IMG/VR virus record: IMGVR_UViG_3300022752_000102
Span: 1 to 52,489 of that record
Length of the DNA: 52,489 bases
Direction: 5' to 3' (one strand)
From: a virus
The notes under the pieces were generated by a model that saw only the letters and a program-made list of their open reading frames with translations, ran no database searches and was not told where the DNA came from. A program made the position numbers and the translations under genes. Positions 1 to 8,008 of the stretch are shown one piece after another (the stretch's first letter is position 1; each line of letters starts with the position of its first letter).

Positions 1-53
1 TCTATAACCTACGAATCAATAACCATTTACCCAAAAATTATGGGGTGGGGGGT

Positions 54-1043
54 CTAATTCCTGGTAAAAACCCTCAATTCCACGTTCGTAAACAAGCCTT
101 TTCTAAGGACACAGGCATTCACCCTATCCCCCGGGGAAAGACCCCGTACAGCCCGTATTAGGTCCCTTTGCGTGCCAATCTGGGCGTCTTCCACGGTCAG
201 CAGTATATCGCCTACCTGGAGCCCACAAGGGTTGATTACTTTGACAATTTCCAGGCCATCGTCGTTAAGGCCAAGTCCAAGACTTACCCGTACAGTCTTG
301 CCCAATACCCCAAGGTATCCCTTTGAGGCTATGCCCTTGCTTTCAAGGAATCTTTGAATGTCGGCTGCTGGAATCGTGTAGGTAAACTCCGGGGATGGAT
401 CCTTTGCCGGTAATTGGCCCTGTGGGGCTGTATCCAGGCTTCCCAGGACCAGGGCTATGACTTCACCCTTGCCGTTGACCAAAGGCCCTCCTGAGTTGCC
501 CTGGCGCGTAAGGGCGTCGGTAAATAGGTATCTTTCGCCGCGCTTGGTTCCGCTGGCGCTGACAATGCCCTTGGATATCGTCCTGGTAAATCCCAAGGAA
601 TTGCCGATGGCGTACACGTCGGTTCCCGGCTGGACGGGAAAGTTGGTGTTGAGCACCGCGGGTTTCAGGTCAATTTGCTGTCCCACGTCCCCTTGCAGTT
701 TGATAAACGCGATGTCGGCCAGGTCGTCGGAAAAGACCACTTCCCCGTCAAACATGAAAGACTCGTCCCCGTCGCCGGTAAAGATCGATACCGAGTCGCA
801 GTTTTCCACCACGTGGGCCGCGGTGATGACGCCGCCCTCGACGGCCACACCCGTTCCCCGCAAACTTTTTTGTTTTTTGTTGTTGACCGCCTGGATGCGT
901 ACGACGGATTGAAGGATTTGTTCCTGGGCTAAAAGAACCGGTACCAAAGTTTGCGTAGCCAGCAGTAAACCGACCAGCAAACTCCGGTGAGAAACACGCA
1001 GATTGCGGCGCCCAGAAGCGCGGCCACCGAGAAAACCAGACAT
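54..1043 (-). CDS. HtrA/DegP-like serine protease with PDZ domain, exported
   Basis: This 329-residue protein has a basic N-terminus followed by a hydrophobic stretch (about residues 21-39) that looks like a signal peptide or anchor, so it should act outside the cytoplasm. A trypsin-like domain follows with the full catalytic triad: His77 in TAAHVV, Asp110 in LADIAFIKL and Ser184 in GNSGGPL. A single C-terminal PDZ-like domain (about residues 235-325) contains the GLQVGDILL signature. This is the architecture of DegP/DegQ/DegS proteases, which degrade or process misfolded envelope proteins. It starts directly after the TGA of the upstream gene and ends the minus-strand gene run. Such proteases are unusual in phages. 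Possible roles are modification of the host envelope stress response or processing of exported phage proteins, which is inference. Confidence 0.88.
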   Translation of the reverse strand: MSGFLGGRASGRRNLRVSHRSLLVGLLLATQTLVPVLLAQEQILQSVVRIQAVNNKKQKSLRGTGVAVEGGVITAAHVVENCDSVSIFTGDGDESFMFDGEVVFSDDLADIAFIKLQGDVGQQIDLKPAVLNTNFPVQPGTDVYAIGNSLGFTRTISKGIVSASGTKRGERYLFTDALTRQGNSGGPLVNGKGEVIALVLGSLDTAPQGQLPAKDPSPEFTYTIPAADIQRFLESKGIASKGYLGVLGKTVRVSLGLGLNDDGLEIVKVINPCGLQVGDILLTVEDAQIGTQRDLIRAVRGLSPGDRVNACVLRKGLFTNVELRVFTRN

Positions 1044-1280
1044 TCAGCGAGTTCCCTTGGCACGGGCAAGTCTTTCCTTTGTGTTGGCGTGGATAAACTC
1101 CTCCAGGGCCTTGACGAAGGCGTAATTGATCAGGGCCTTTTTATCGTGCTGGATTTCAATCCAGCCGGCCTTGGCGAGTTTATCCGCGGTGTCGTCGTCC
1201 ATGTCGAGCTGAAGCTCGACGTATGGGATTTTTTTCTCGGACACAATATGAATGCGCCCGCTGGTGTGTTTCTTTTTCAT
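1044..1280 (-). CDS. small hypothetical protein
   Basis: A 78-residue protein starting MKKKHTSGRIHIV. The ATG at 1280 was chosen because a longer reading from 1511 would run through most of the well-supported cysteine-rich gene upstream. The sequence has a basic N-terminus, an acidic middle (LDMDDDTADKL) and a helical, charged C-terminus. No family was recognised. Its TGA abuts the ATG of the HtrA-like protease, so the two are probably co-translated. Confidence 0.6.
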   Translation of the reverse strand: MKKKHTSGRIHIVSEKKIPYVELQLDMDDDTADKLAKAGWIEIQHDKKALINYAFVKALEEFIHANTKERLARAKGTR

Positions 1281-1315
1281 CGTGCCGCCATTATGTTGGC
1301 CGGCACGGGAAAGCG

Positions 1316-1570
1316 TCAAGGAGTTTCTTTGCCCCACTTGCCGATCGGGCACTGCTCGTGGGGGAGCCAGTGCTTGCCCTTGCCGCATCCGCACTTCTTG
1401 CATTTGCCGTATCCCAGCCGGACGTTTTCCTCCCAAAACTCGCACTTGCGGCAGATTTCCATCCGCTTCTGGTAGGCTTCCGGCGATACCTTGAATCCCG
1501 ACTTGGCCCATTGATGCATGGAGCCGGCGAATTTTTTGGCCTGCTGGTGGAACATCCTTGGATTATTCAT
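1316..1570 (-). CDS. cysteine-rich zinc-ribbon-like phage protein
   Basis: An 84-residue basic protein. It contains a CRKC pair, a CKKCGC cluster and a C-terminal KHWLPHEQCPIGKW segment, giving about six cysteines and two histidines spaced like a treble-clef or zinc ribbon. Similar short Cys-rich proteins ending in a CPxGKW-like motif are common in environmental phages, with no assigned role. The ATG overlaps the stop of the upstream gene in an eight-base ATGAATAA arrangement. Zinc binding is inferred from spacing only. Confidence 0.7.
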   Translation of the reverse strand: MNNPRMFHQQAKKFAGSMHQWAKSGFKVSPEAYQKRMEICRKCEFWEENVRLGYGKCKKCGCGKGKHWLPHEQCPIGKWGKETP

Positions 1571-2255
1571 AACAGTCGGACAGGTTCAGGCTTAGGGTTG
1601 CGTCCAAGCGCCAGTTTCCCTGGAATCCTGGAATTGACGACCAGGCCGGAGTCCATGTGTTGAGCAATGTGATCGTTGTGGATTGTCCGAAAAGACTGAG
1701 CGTGACCGTGCCGGTGGAGTTTAATCCTGGCGGACTTACCTGGAGCGCCGGGTTTTCCGAAAGGTTTGTGGCGTTGATCCATTCCGAGTAAACATCCACG
1801 TAACCTCCGCCGCAAAGAAATTTAATGCTGTAAACCTGGGCCCCGACGTTTAATTGGTAAGGATTGACGGATGTGCCGGAGGGTGTGATGTATGTGTAGT
1901 CACCTGTAAATAAACCAAGCACGTCCATGGAAACCACCGCTCCCGGCGGAAAACTGCAAGTGCATTCGGATACAAAAGATTTGTTGACGGTGCTTCCACC
2001 TCCGCGCCCACGGTTTGTCTGCCAATATCCTGGAGACGGACTTGCATTTTCCGTTACCACCGCGTTGATGCTTCCGGACGCAACAGGCTTTTGTTGAAGC
2101 GTGTTTTGCTTCAATGCCGAACACGGTATCGTCATACGGTATCGATAGTTCGGGTCAGACTTGATGCTTTGAATTTCCGCCGGATCGGTATACGTGAAAA
2201 ACCCCGAACACTCCGAGGCACAGCAACAATTTTCTGTTATGAGGAACGGGGTCAT
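1563..2255 (-). CDS. hypothetical protein, Cys-rich N-terminus, beta-rich
   Basis: A 230-residue protein of unknown function. The N-terminus has a CCCASEC cluster. The rest is rich in Ser, Thr, Gly, Asn and aromatic residues in alternating beta-like patterns (for example LSLFGQSTTITLLNTWTPAW), resembling extracellular or virion surface proteins more than enzymes. There is no clear signal peptide. It is separated by 48 bases from the primase/helicase gene and overlaps the next gene by eight bases. A structural role is a guess. Confidence 0.6.
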   Translation of the reverse strand: MTPFLITENCCCASECSGFFTYTDPAEIQSIKSDPNYRYRMTIPCSALKQNTLQQKPVASGSINAVVTENASPSPGYWQTNRGRGGGSTVNKSFVSECTCSFPPGAVVSMDVLGLFTGDYTYITPSGTSVNPYQLNVGAQVYSIKFLCGGGYVDVYSEWINATNLSENPALQVSPPGLNSTGTVTLSLFGQSTTITLLNTWTPAWSSIPGFQGNWRLDATLSLNLSDCYE

Positions 2256-2303
2256 TTATAAATCTCGACTATCGCGTATCGCTGGATTTTTGCAAGCCAC
2301 CGG

Positions 2304-4430
2304 TCAAACAACCGGGTCTTCGACGTCGATCGGGATCTTCCAGCTGACCTTGCCCTTGACGGTGACACGCTCGATTTGCTTTGTGGTCATCAGCTTGGCA
2401 AGCCGTTGACCCATCTTTTCAGGCGTGGCCGCATAGTGGCGGGTTAGCTTTTCCAGTCCCGGATCGTTTAGCATCTGGGTAAGAAGCTGTGTCGCCGAGC
2501 CCTTCCAGACGATCTCCTTTGGATTGGAAAGCTTGAAGCTCGCCAAAAATTCATCCAAAAGCTCGGAGAACGCATGGTTGGGGTGCGTGGTCCGGGTGTC
2601 TTCCAGGATGTCGGGGTGGTGGTAGCACTTGACCTCAAACCGGCTGGAGCTTCGGATATGCTCCGGTATCTCCATGTCGACAAGCCACCTGGCAAACGCC
2701 GGAAGCTCGCCGTCCAGGATCCGCTGGAGTTCCTTCGCCGCTGGGAAGTTGACTCCGCGAGACGACGCCTTGAAAAGCATGAGCTTGTCCAGGATGCTCG
2801 CGTCGGTGTAGGGAACGGCCCGCATGGAATCCGGGTCGTCGTTGAGGGTCACAAACACCCGACCGCTCCACTCGATGGTCGAGGGATTCTTCCACATGGC
2901 CCGGTAGCGGTGCCGCCGGTTGGCTACAAACTTCTTGACCGTGTTGGAGAAGAGCAGGTGCTTTTCGTGGCTGGTAGAGGCAATCGTGTCGTCCACGTTG
3001 AGCACGCCAACCTCGAACATCTCCGAGTTAAACTCGCTTTCGCCGGAAATGTGGCCCGAGGCGTCGCAACCTCCGCCTAGCAGACGCGAAACGATCTGGG
3101 TTCCCAGAAGCGTCTTGCCCACGCCCACCGGACCGGCGATGAAGATCGCCTGGCCCTGGGACTGCTTGCCCGACCTGGCCATCACGTAGAAGTGGTGAAG
3201 CCAGGACAGGAAGTATTCCAGCGAGTCGGTCGGATCGAAGAACCCGTCCAGGAACTGGGCGATCCATGGGAAGCCGTCGCCCCACTTGGAGCAGTGCTCC
3301 GAGCGTGGCTCAAGCACCCTGACGCGTGAGACATTAAGAATGTTCTTGCCGCCCAGGTGGACGATCTCCTCCTTGTTGAAGAGGATGGGACCAGCCTCAT
3401 CGACCCGGCGTGTTTCACGGATGCGGAACATGGTCTGGTCAACCTCGCACTGCCCACCCCGCTGCATCGGGGCCAGAGACAGTCCGTAGATGCTGGCGAT
3501 GTCCTTCTTGGCCGTGTCTGACTCGGCATCGCGCCACACGCCCGTGCCGTCGCGCCGCCAGTACTTCTTGCCGTCATAATAGTAGTTGGAGAGCGGAGCG
3601 CCCAGGCGGTCCTCCTCAAACTCCTTGACCCAGCCGGCTCCGAGGATCTCGGCCCAGCTGTAGAAGCTTTTTTCCTGCGAGAAGCTGACCATGCCGGTTG
3701 GCGTGACCACGCAGGAAGTCGGGTTATCCGAGGTGGGTGACCAGAACGCATTGGTCCTGGAGTTGACCTCAAGCCTTCCGACAAGACGTCCGGGGAAAAG
3801 CTCCTCCACGCGGGAACGCACACGGTCCAGCGGAATCTCCACGGGGCCTTCCCCGCGGTATTTGGTTGAGGCGTCTATCGTCGTGGCCAGCCAGCTGAAG
3901 ATCGTTTCCGACCGGATGGGCTTTTCGCTAACCTTTGTGACTGGTTGGTACCAGGCGTAATACTGTTCTGGTCTCAGGTAATTTTCGTCCAGGCCCGGGA
4001 AGATCTTTTTGATCCCAAGCTCCTTGGCCATCCGCTTGATGAACGGCTCAAGAAGGCCCACCGGAATCTGGGCTGGCTCCTCAAACATCCAGATGACCCT
4101 AGCTCCTCCGCTCGGAGTCCTGTGGGCGTAGTTTGGTTTGTAGCCCTTGACCTTGTTGGCCAGGCTCTCGATAAACTCGCTGTCGGTTATCTCGGCATCG
4201 TAGTCCACCACGAACGCATGCATCTTGGCCGGCGGATTATCCTTGGTAACCCGCATGGCCGGAGCCCTGCCCTCAAACCCGCTGACAAACATGCCGTCTG
4301 TCTGCGAGCTTGTGGACCACTTCTTGGCGTCCTCAGGCTTCAGGCTGGGCGGCTGATTGACGTTTCCAGTCCATGGTGTGCAGGGACTTGCCACCGACGA
4401 CGACAGATTAGGAATACGGAAGAGTGTCAT
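2304..4430 (-). CDS. replicative primase / superfamily 3 helicase
   Basis: A 708-residue replication protein. The N-terminal third contains a VVDYDAE segment and downstream charged motifs like those of primase-polymerase domains. The C-terminal half is a P-loop ATPase: Walker A AGPVGVGKT with Lys439, Walker B-like VLNVDDT with Asp480-Asp481, and a following FVTLNDDPDS segment typical of the D5/DUF5906-like SF3 helicases that open DNA at phage forks. The ATG at 4430 was chosen because it overlaps the polymerase stop as ATGA; an in-frame start at 4487 would sit inside the polymerase gene. The pairing with a family A polymerase suggests a compact phage replisome. The helicase call is firm; the primase activity is inferred. 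Confidence 0.85.
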   Translation of the reverse strand: MTLFRIPNLSSSVASPCTPWTGNVNQPPSLKPEDAKKWSTSSQTDGMFVSGFEGRAPAMRVTKDNPPAKMHAFVVDYDAEITDSEFIESLANKVKGYKPNYAHRTPSGGARVIWMFEEPAQIPVGLLEPFIKRMAKELGIKKIFPGLDENYLRPEQYYAWYQPVTKVSEKPIRSETIFSWLATTIDASTKYRGEGPVEIPLDRVRSRVEELFPGRLVGRLEVNSRTNAFWSPTSDNPTSCVVTPTGMVSFSQEKSFYSWAEILGAGWVKEFEEDRLGAPLSNYYYDGKKYWRRDGTGVWRDAESDTAKKDIASIYGLSLAPMQRGGQCEVDQTMFRIRETRRVDEAGPILFNKEEIVHLGGKNILNVSRVRVLEPRSEHCSKWGDGFPWIAQFLDGFFDPTDSLEYFLSWLHHFYVMARSGKQSQGQAIFIAGPVGVGKTLLGTQIVSRLLGGGCDASGHISGESEFNSEMFEVGVLNVDDTIASTSHEKHLLFSNTVKKFVANRRHRYRAMWKNPSTIEWSGRVFVTLNDDPDSMRAVPYTDASILDKLMLFKASSRGVNFPAAKELQRILDGELPAFARWLVDMEIPEHIRSSSRFEVKCYHHPDILEDTRTTHPNHAFSELLDEFLASFKLSNPKEIVWKGSATQLLTQMLNDPGLEKLTRHYAATPEKMGQRLAKLMTTKQIERVTVKGKVSWKIPIDVEDPVV

Positions 4431-6217
4431 TTCTTGTACCTCTCGGCATCGACCGCTTCCGCCCCGATTGGACAACCTGTAAGCCATTCGGGGGATTCAC
4501 TCATTAGCCTTTCAATCTCACCAGGCGAAACGTCCTTGTCAACCTCGCATACCGCTTCGTCGTGGATGTGCATGACGACCGGACACCCGGCTTTTTCAAG
4601 CCTCAGGACAGCCGCGCCCATAACGTCACGCGCTACAGCCTGCACCAGGTTTTCGCAAAGTTTCCCACCGTAGAACGGGATCTGCGGACCGCCGCGCTCC
4701 ACGCTCGCAGTCCAGGCCGGCTTACGCATTCTGCCGTCCTTGTCCGTCTTCTGGTTCTCCGGCCACTGCGACATGATGTTGCGGTAGGTAAGCACCCGTC
4801 CGCTGGGTAGTCCGACTTCAAGTTGCTTGTCCGCCTTGGCGTGATGGAAGTCGTTCTCAAGCTTGCGCCAGAGTTGGAGAATACCGGGATTACGTCCGCG
4901 GAAATCGTTGACGATCTCCTGAGCCCTGGAATCCGTCATCTCAATCCCGTACTGCATCTTGGCGATGAGCGCGAACTTCTTGGCCCCGGCACCGTATCCA
5001 AGGCCTAGCACCATCGCCTTGACCAGCTGGTAAAGAGGAGCATCGGTTTTCTTCAATGTCCCTTTTGCGCCATTCCACAAATTCATGTTTTTTGCCGCGG
5101 CCTCGTAGATGCCATACCCATTCCTTATTGCATCCAGAAGTCCTTCGTTGTCGCACAGCCAAGCAAGAACTCTTGGCTCGATCTGGGCAAGATCGCAGAT
5201 GACAAACTTCTTACCTGGCCGGGGTACGATGCAACCCCGTAGATCAACGCCGAACATTTCATTTCGGGGAAGATTCTGCACATTGAATTTGGAATCGCCC
5301 GACCAGCGTCCGGTGTGGGCGCCCATGTATTTGAGTCCGTAGCCCATCGTACCGTCCGGGCGCACGCGCGAGCGCATGACCTTCATCTTGGCCAGAAGCG
5401 AGTTAGCCTTACGCCAGTCGCGCATGATTCCGACAAACGGAACCTTGTCTCCATATTGGGCTTCCCAAAGCGCACACTCCTCGGAGTTCTCCGCCATCGA
5501 GGTGGGCCAGGGAATACCGGCCTTGGCACATTCCCGGCGGAACGCCTTTGTTGAGAGAACGACCCCGTCGGTCTCGTCGATCCAGGGAAGCGCATTTTCA
5601 GACTCCCATGTTTTCCGTTCCAAAAGCTTGATGCCTTTTTCAACCGCATCGGTGTCGACATGAAATCCAGACCAACCCATCCGGATCGTGTGCCTGGAAA
5701 GTTCCTGCTCCATTGGCAACAACAAAGATCCAAACTCCTTGTCGATCTGGAAGCAAGCCTGGGCGTCTTGCCTGGCATACTCCAAAACCTCCTTTCCAAA
5801 CTCCGTGTTCTCGACATCGATCCACTTTTTGGAGTGCATCTTGTCCCGCGGATCCTTGTCGATCTTTCTGTCCAGAAGTTCACGGGAGGCCCCTGCAAGG
5901 TTTCGGGGCGCTCCCACGGCGACCGAAAGGTTGGCGGTGCAGTCCCAGACAACGGGTCTGGCTCGGAACTCACCTGCCTCGCGCAACCTCTCGATCACCG
6001 CGCCGTCAAAGCTGTAGTTATGGGCAATCCACCTATGCCCGTCAATCTTGGACCACGGGGCCTTTTTGGGATCACCGACGTAATCCACCCCCGGACCGTG
6101 AATAGCCACCATGTAAATGTCCGATTTGTCGTGGCGCAGATAATGCCACTGCCCAAGCGTGGTAATGGATATTTCCTTGTCGTAATATGTTTCAAAGTCT
6201 ATTGCATATGTGTTCAT
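4427..6217 (-). CDS. family A DNA polymerase with 3'-5' exonuclease
   Basis: A 596-residue replicative polymerase lacking a 5' nuclease domain, as usual in phages. The proofreading domain shows ExoI (Asp7, Glu9 in DFET), ExoII (Asp71 in HNYSFDG) and ExoIII (Tyr147, Asp151 in YARQD). The polymerase domain has HTGRWSG (301-307), motif A CDLAQIEPR (Asp342, Glu347, Arg349), motif B around Lys400 and Tyr408 (KAMVLGLGYG) and motif C HDE (552-554). All catalytic residues are present. The residue equivalent to E. coli Phe762 is Leu404. ATGA overlaps join it to the genes on both sides. Confidence 0.95.
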   Translation of the reverse strand: MNTYAIDFETYYDKEISITTLGQWHYLRHDKSDIYMVAIHGPGVDYVGDPKKAPWSKIDGHRWIAHNYSFDGAVIERLREAGEFRARPVVWDCTANLSVAVGAPRNLAGASRELLDRKIDKDPRDKMHSKKWIDVENTEFGKEVLEYARQDAQACFQIDKEFGSLLLPMEQELSRHTIRMGWSGFHVDTDAVEKGIKLLERKTWESENALPWIDETDGVVLSTKAFRRECAKAGIPWPTSMAENSEECALWEAQYGDKVPFVGIMRDWRKANSLLAKMKVMRSRVRPDGTMGYGLKYMGAHTGRWSGDSKFNVQNLPRNEMFGVDLRGCIVPRPGKKFVICDLAQIEPRVLAWLCDNEGLLDAIRNGYGIYEAAAKNMNLWNGAKGTLKKTDAPLYQLVKAMVLGLGYGAGAKKFALIAKMQYGIEMTDSRAQEIVNDFRGRNPGILQLWRKLENDFHHAKADKQLEVGLPSGRVLTYRNIMSQWPENQKTDKDGRMRKPAWTASVERGGPQIPFYGGKLCENLVQAVARDVMGAAVLRLEKAGCPVVMHIHDEAVCEVDKDVSPGEIERLMSESPEWLTGCPIGAEAVDAERYKK

Positions 6218-6501
6218 TTTTTCATTAAAAAGTCTTCTTCAAAGACGAGCAGTCTTCCGAGCATGTCGGAAATCTTCGACGTCAATAAATCAGAATCCTT
6301 CTGTGTTTTGGATTTTTTGCGTTTGTTCAGGAGCACCTCGATGGCCATAAGGAGCATGTCCGTTATTTCTTTCGGAGACGCCCCGGAGTCCACCAGGATG
6401 TCGTACTCGGCCGCAATCAGTTCACGCTCTCTTCCCTCAAACGGGAAAGGGATTATCGTGAACTCCTCGGCCAGTGCGTAGCTGGCTAAGGCTTTCCTCA
6501 C
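6214..6501 (-). CDS. small hypothetical early protein
   Basis: A 95-residue protein that is mostly helical and rich in Leu, Glu and Lys, with a basic KRKKSKTQK patch near residue 62. No family was recognised. It overlaps the polymerase start and the upstream gene by ATGA at each side, so it is almost certainly translated as part of the replication operon. It may be a small DNA-metabolism accessory, but there is no direct evidence. Confidence 0.65.
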   Translation of the reverse strand: MRKALASYALAEEFTIIPFPFEGRERELIAAEYDILVDSGASPKEITDMLLMAIEVLLNKRKKSKTQKDSDLLTSKISDMLGRLLVFEEDFLMKK

Positions 6502-6806
6502 CGACGGTCGCCGGTTCTTGGGTCGATAACTTCGGCACCACCCTCAGGCTCAATCATGCCGTTGGATATCATGTAATCCTCACTGAGCGGGGCACCGGTT
6601 TTATCGACAAGAGCATTTTCCTCTTTGTCTTTGTTACGAAAACCTTCCTGTTTCAGGAGCTGGCCGAGCAGGCTCTGTACGTGGGGCATCAGGCCCAGAA
6701 ACACGTCTTTTTCAACAAGCGTGGGATTTTCATCCCGTGGTAGCAGTGCGATTTCCAGCTTGTCGGTTTTTGCGTCGTGGCTTATTCTGATCACTATTTC
6801 AGTCAT
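6498..6806 (-). CDS. small hypothetical early protein
   Basis: A 102-residue acidic protein without a recognised domain. The N-terminus (MTEIVIRISHDAKTDKLEIA) looks like a beta hairpin, the middle is a helix (VQSLLGQLLKQEGF) and the C-terminus is hydrophilic and probably disordered. It is joined by an ATGA overlap to the downstream gene and overlaps the coiled-coil gene upstream by eight bases. Confidence 0.65.
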   Translation of the reverse strand: MTEIVIRISHDAKTDKLEIALLPRDENPTLVEKDVFLGLMPHVQSLLGQLLKQEGFRNKDKEENALVDKTGAPLSEDYMISNGMIEPEGGAEVIDPRTGDRR

Positions 6807-7110
6807 GGTTGTTCTCTTTCTGGTGTGGTGTTAATTCGAGGACGGCGGACCGTACCTTGCGTCGGAACTCCGAGCATTCCTTTTCAAGGTCGGCCATGTC
6901 GGACAGGAGCTCCTGGCAGAGATCCCTCAGACCTTCGTTCTCGTTTTCAAGACGACCGTTCTCCTCCACAAGGCGAGCGGCAGTCACGTGGTTTGCTTCC
7001 GCCAAGTCAACGACCCGGCAGTAAAACTGATGCAGGCGGTTCAGACTTCTTTGCCTGGTATGATCGGCGCTGTCATATTCTTCTTTACCGACTATTTCTT
7101 CGAGTTGCAT
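6799..7110 (-). CDS. coiled-coil hypothetical protein
   Basis: A 103-residue protein whose central part (about residues 25-90) is a continuous Leu/Glu/Arg heptad-like helix (ARLVEENGRLENENEGLRDL), predicted to form a coiled coil. The ATG at 7110 was chosen because an AGGAGG sequence lies seven bases upstream and because the upstream start at 7164 would overlap most of a separate small gene (7092-7241). The alternative start at 7164 also has an AGGAGG, so the N-terminus is not certain. Function unknown. Confidence 0.6.
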   Translation of the reverse strand: MQLEEIVGKEEYDSADHTRQRSLNRLHQFYCRVVDLAEANHVTAARLVEENGRLENENEGLRDLCQELLSDMADLEKECSEFRRKVRSAVLELTPHQKENNHD

Positions 7111-7241
7111 ATGACGGCCTCCTTGCTTAAAACAATCGTGGGTTCCTTCCGGTCTGTCAAACATATAAATCCCTCCTGTAACAGGTAATCCAAAGCGGCA
7201 ACAAGTTCCCTGGCCAGGTTATCTTTTTCGTTTCTTGCCAC
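7092..7241 (-). CDS. 49-residue small protein with GTG start
   Basis: A short open frame missed by a 60-residue cut-off. It reads VARNEKDNLARELVAALDY through to a TAG at 7092-7094. The amphipathic helix followed by LLQEGFI and a short beta segment resembles a small winged-helix or helix-turn-helix fold, though it is too short to assign. The GTG lies inside the 3' end of the 42-residue gene with AAGG nine bases upstream. Its 3' end overlaps the coiled-coil gene by 19 bases, matching the overlapping style of this operon. Confidence 0.45.
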   Translation of the reverse strand: MARNEKDNLARELVAALDYLLQEGFICLTDRKEPTIVLSKEAVICNSKK

Positions 7242-7347
7242 TTTTTGAAACCTTTATAGTTTTCATTTTAGCCTGGGTGCTTTTTGTTTCCGTTTTGATT
7301 TTTGGAAAAGAAAATCCCCGTTTGTCCCAAAGCCATTCAATAATCAT
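7219..7347 (-). CDS. 42-residue basic mini-protein
   Basis: A 42-residue protein (MIIEWLWDKRGFSFPKIKTE then a lysine-rich tail ending SGKKRKR). The start ATG overlaps the TGA of the upstream gene as ATGA, which supports real translation. The basic C-terminus suggests nucleic acid binding, but no family was recognised. Confidence 0.5.
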   Translation of the reverse strand: MIIEWLWDKRGFSFPKIKTETKSTQAKMKTIKVSKSGKKRKR

Positions 7348-7544
7348 GCTATGTCTTCCTTTTCTAATTGGTGGTTTAGTTTTTCTTTTTCGATTACTTC
7401 CATAAATCTATGAGCATGGGAATCCCGGTCAAAGAAAAACATGGACGTGATCCTGTCTGTTTCTGGATCAGTCGCAAAAACAACCGACCTAAACCAGCGG
7501 ACGCTGATCTTCACAAAAATCCACAACAAGATTGACTCGATCAT
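7344..7544 (-). CDS. small hypothetical protein
   Basis: A 66-residue protein with a hydrophobic N-terminal helix (about residues 4-13, ILLWIFVKI), a beta-like middle and a charged helical C-terminus. ATGA overlaps occur at both ends. The hydrophobic start could be a weak membrane helix. Function unknown. Confidence 0.55.
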   Translation of the reverse strand: MIESILLWIFVKISVRWFRSVVFATDPETDRITSMFFFDRDSHAHRFMEVIEKEKLNHQLEKEDIA

Positions 7545-7852
7545 AGAGTTTTTCCTTTTCGGATTTTGTAGAGAAGAAACGCCGCCCTTACCAAGGCTCT
7601 TTCCAAATGATCGAGCGAAGTTTCACCAGCCAAATCAGGATCAGGTCTATTCCCGTCAATCTGCATCATTGCCTGAGTCACATGGGAAATCAGACGGTCG
7701 GCATTGTATCGGCGGCTGTCAGTATGAAACCACTGACCAAATACGCTTTTGTCGGAACCCCTGGTCATAATCTTTGTTATGACTTCTTGCGCTTCTGCGG
7801 CGACTTCGCTAATTGCCGGAGCTAAATCTGTATTTATTTCGTTTTGATCCAT
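7541..7852 (-). CDS. DUF5664 / MazG-like nucleotide hydrolase candidate
   Basis: A 103-residue protein. Residues 15-103 follow the spacing of the phage dATP/dGTP diphosphohydrolase-like family (DUF5664): a helix with EAQEVI, a G-x-x-K/FGQW segment, a YNADRLISH helix, a GETSLDHLERAL helix and a final hydrophobic helix ending LLYKIRKG. The family belongs to the all-alpha NTP pyrophosphatases that adjust nucleotide pools. The match is by pattern only, and the metal-binding Glu residues are not all clear. AAAGGG lies a few bases upstream of the ATG. Confidence 0.45.
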   Translation of the reverse strand: MDQNEINTDLAPAISEVAAEAQEVITKIMTRGSDKSVFGQWFHTDSRRYNADRLISHVTQAMMQIDGNRPDPDLAGETSLDHLERALVRAAFLLYKIRKGKTL

Positions 7853-8004
7853 ATGCCCTTTACTTCTGTTTTCACGTTAAAATTAAGATGTTCCAAAAGA
7901 GATATAAATTGGCGGAGAACGTCCGGTGTTTCACGCGGCAAGGAACACTTGACCTGTCGACGCCTCTCGCGTCGCACCATGCCAGAACGTCTCCCCTTCC
8001 TCAT
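7834..8004 (-). CDS. 56-residue arginine-rich mini-protein
   Basis: A short frame of 56 codons starting four bases after the TAA of the upstream gene and overlapping the start of the next gene by 19 bases. The N-terminus is highly basic (RKGRRSG, RRERRR) and the rest is an amphipathic helix and strand (ETPDVLRQFISLLEHL). An in-frame ATG at 7980, preceded by GGGGAG, would give a 48-residue form. It fills the only sizeable gap in this operon. A nucleic acid-binding role is possible; no family was recognised. Confidence 0.45.
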   Translation of the reverse strand: MRKGRRSGMVRRERRRQVKCSLPRETPDVLRQFISLLEHLNFNVKTEVKGIWIKTK

Positions 8005-8008
8005 CTAT

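Noticed and set aside
457-912. Plus-strand open frame opposite the HtrA-like protease
   Set aside because: It is a shadow of a clear protease with full catalytic motifs; no start signals or protein-like composition.
1044-1511. A longer version of the 78-residue gene starting at 1511
   Set aside because: It would overlap most of the conserved cysteine-rich gene and its extra N-terminus looks like out-of-frame translation.
7110-7164. Upstream start at 7164 for the coiled-coil gene
   Set aside because: It has a ribosome binding site, but it lies wholly within the 49-residue gene and the site at 7110 is equally good; kept only as an alternative.
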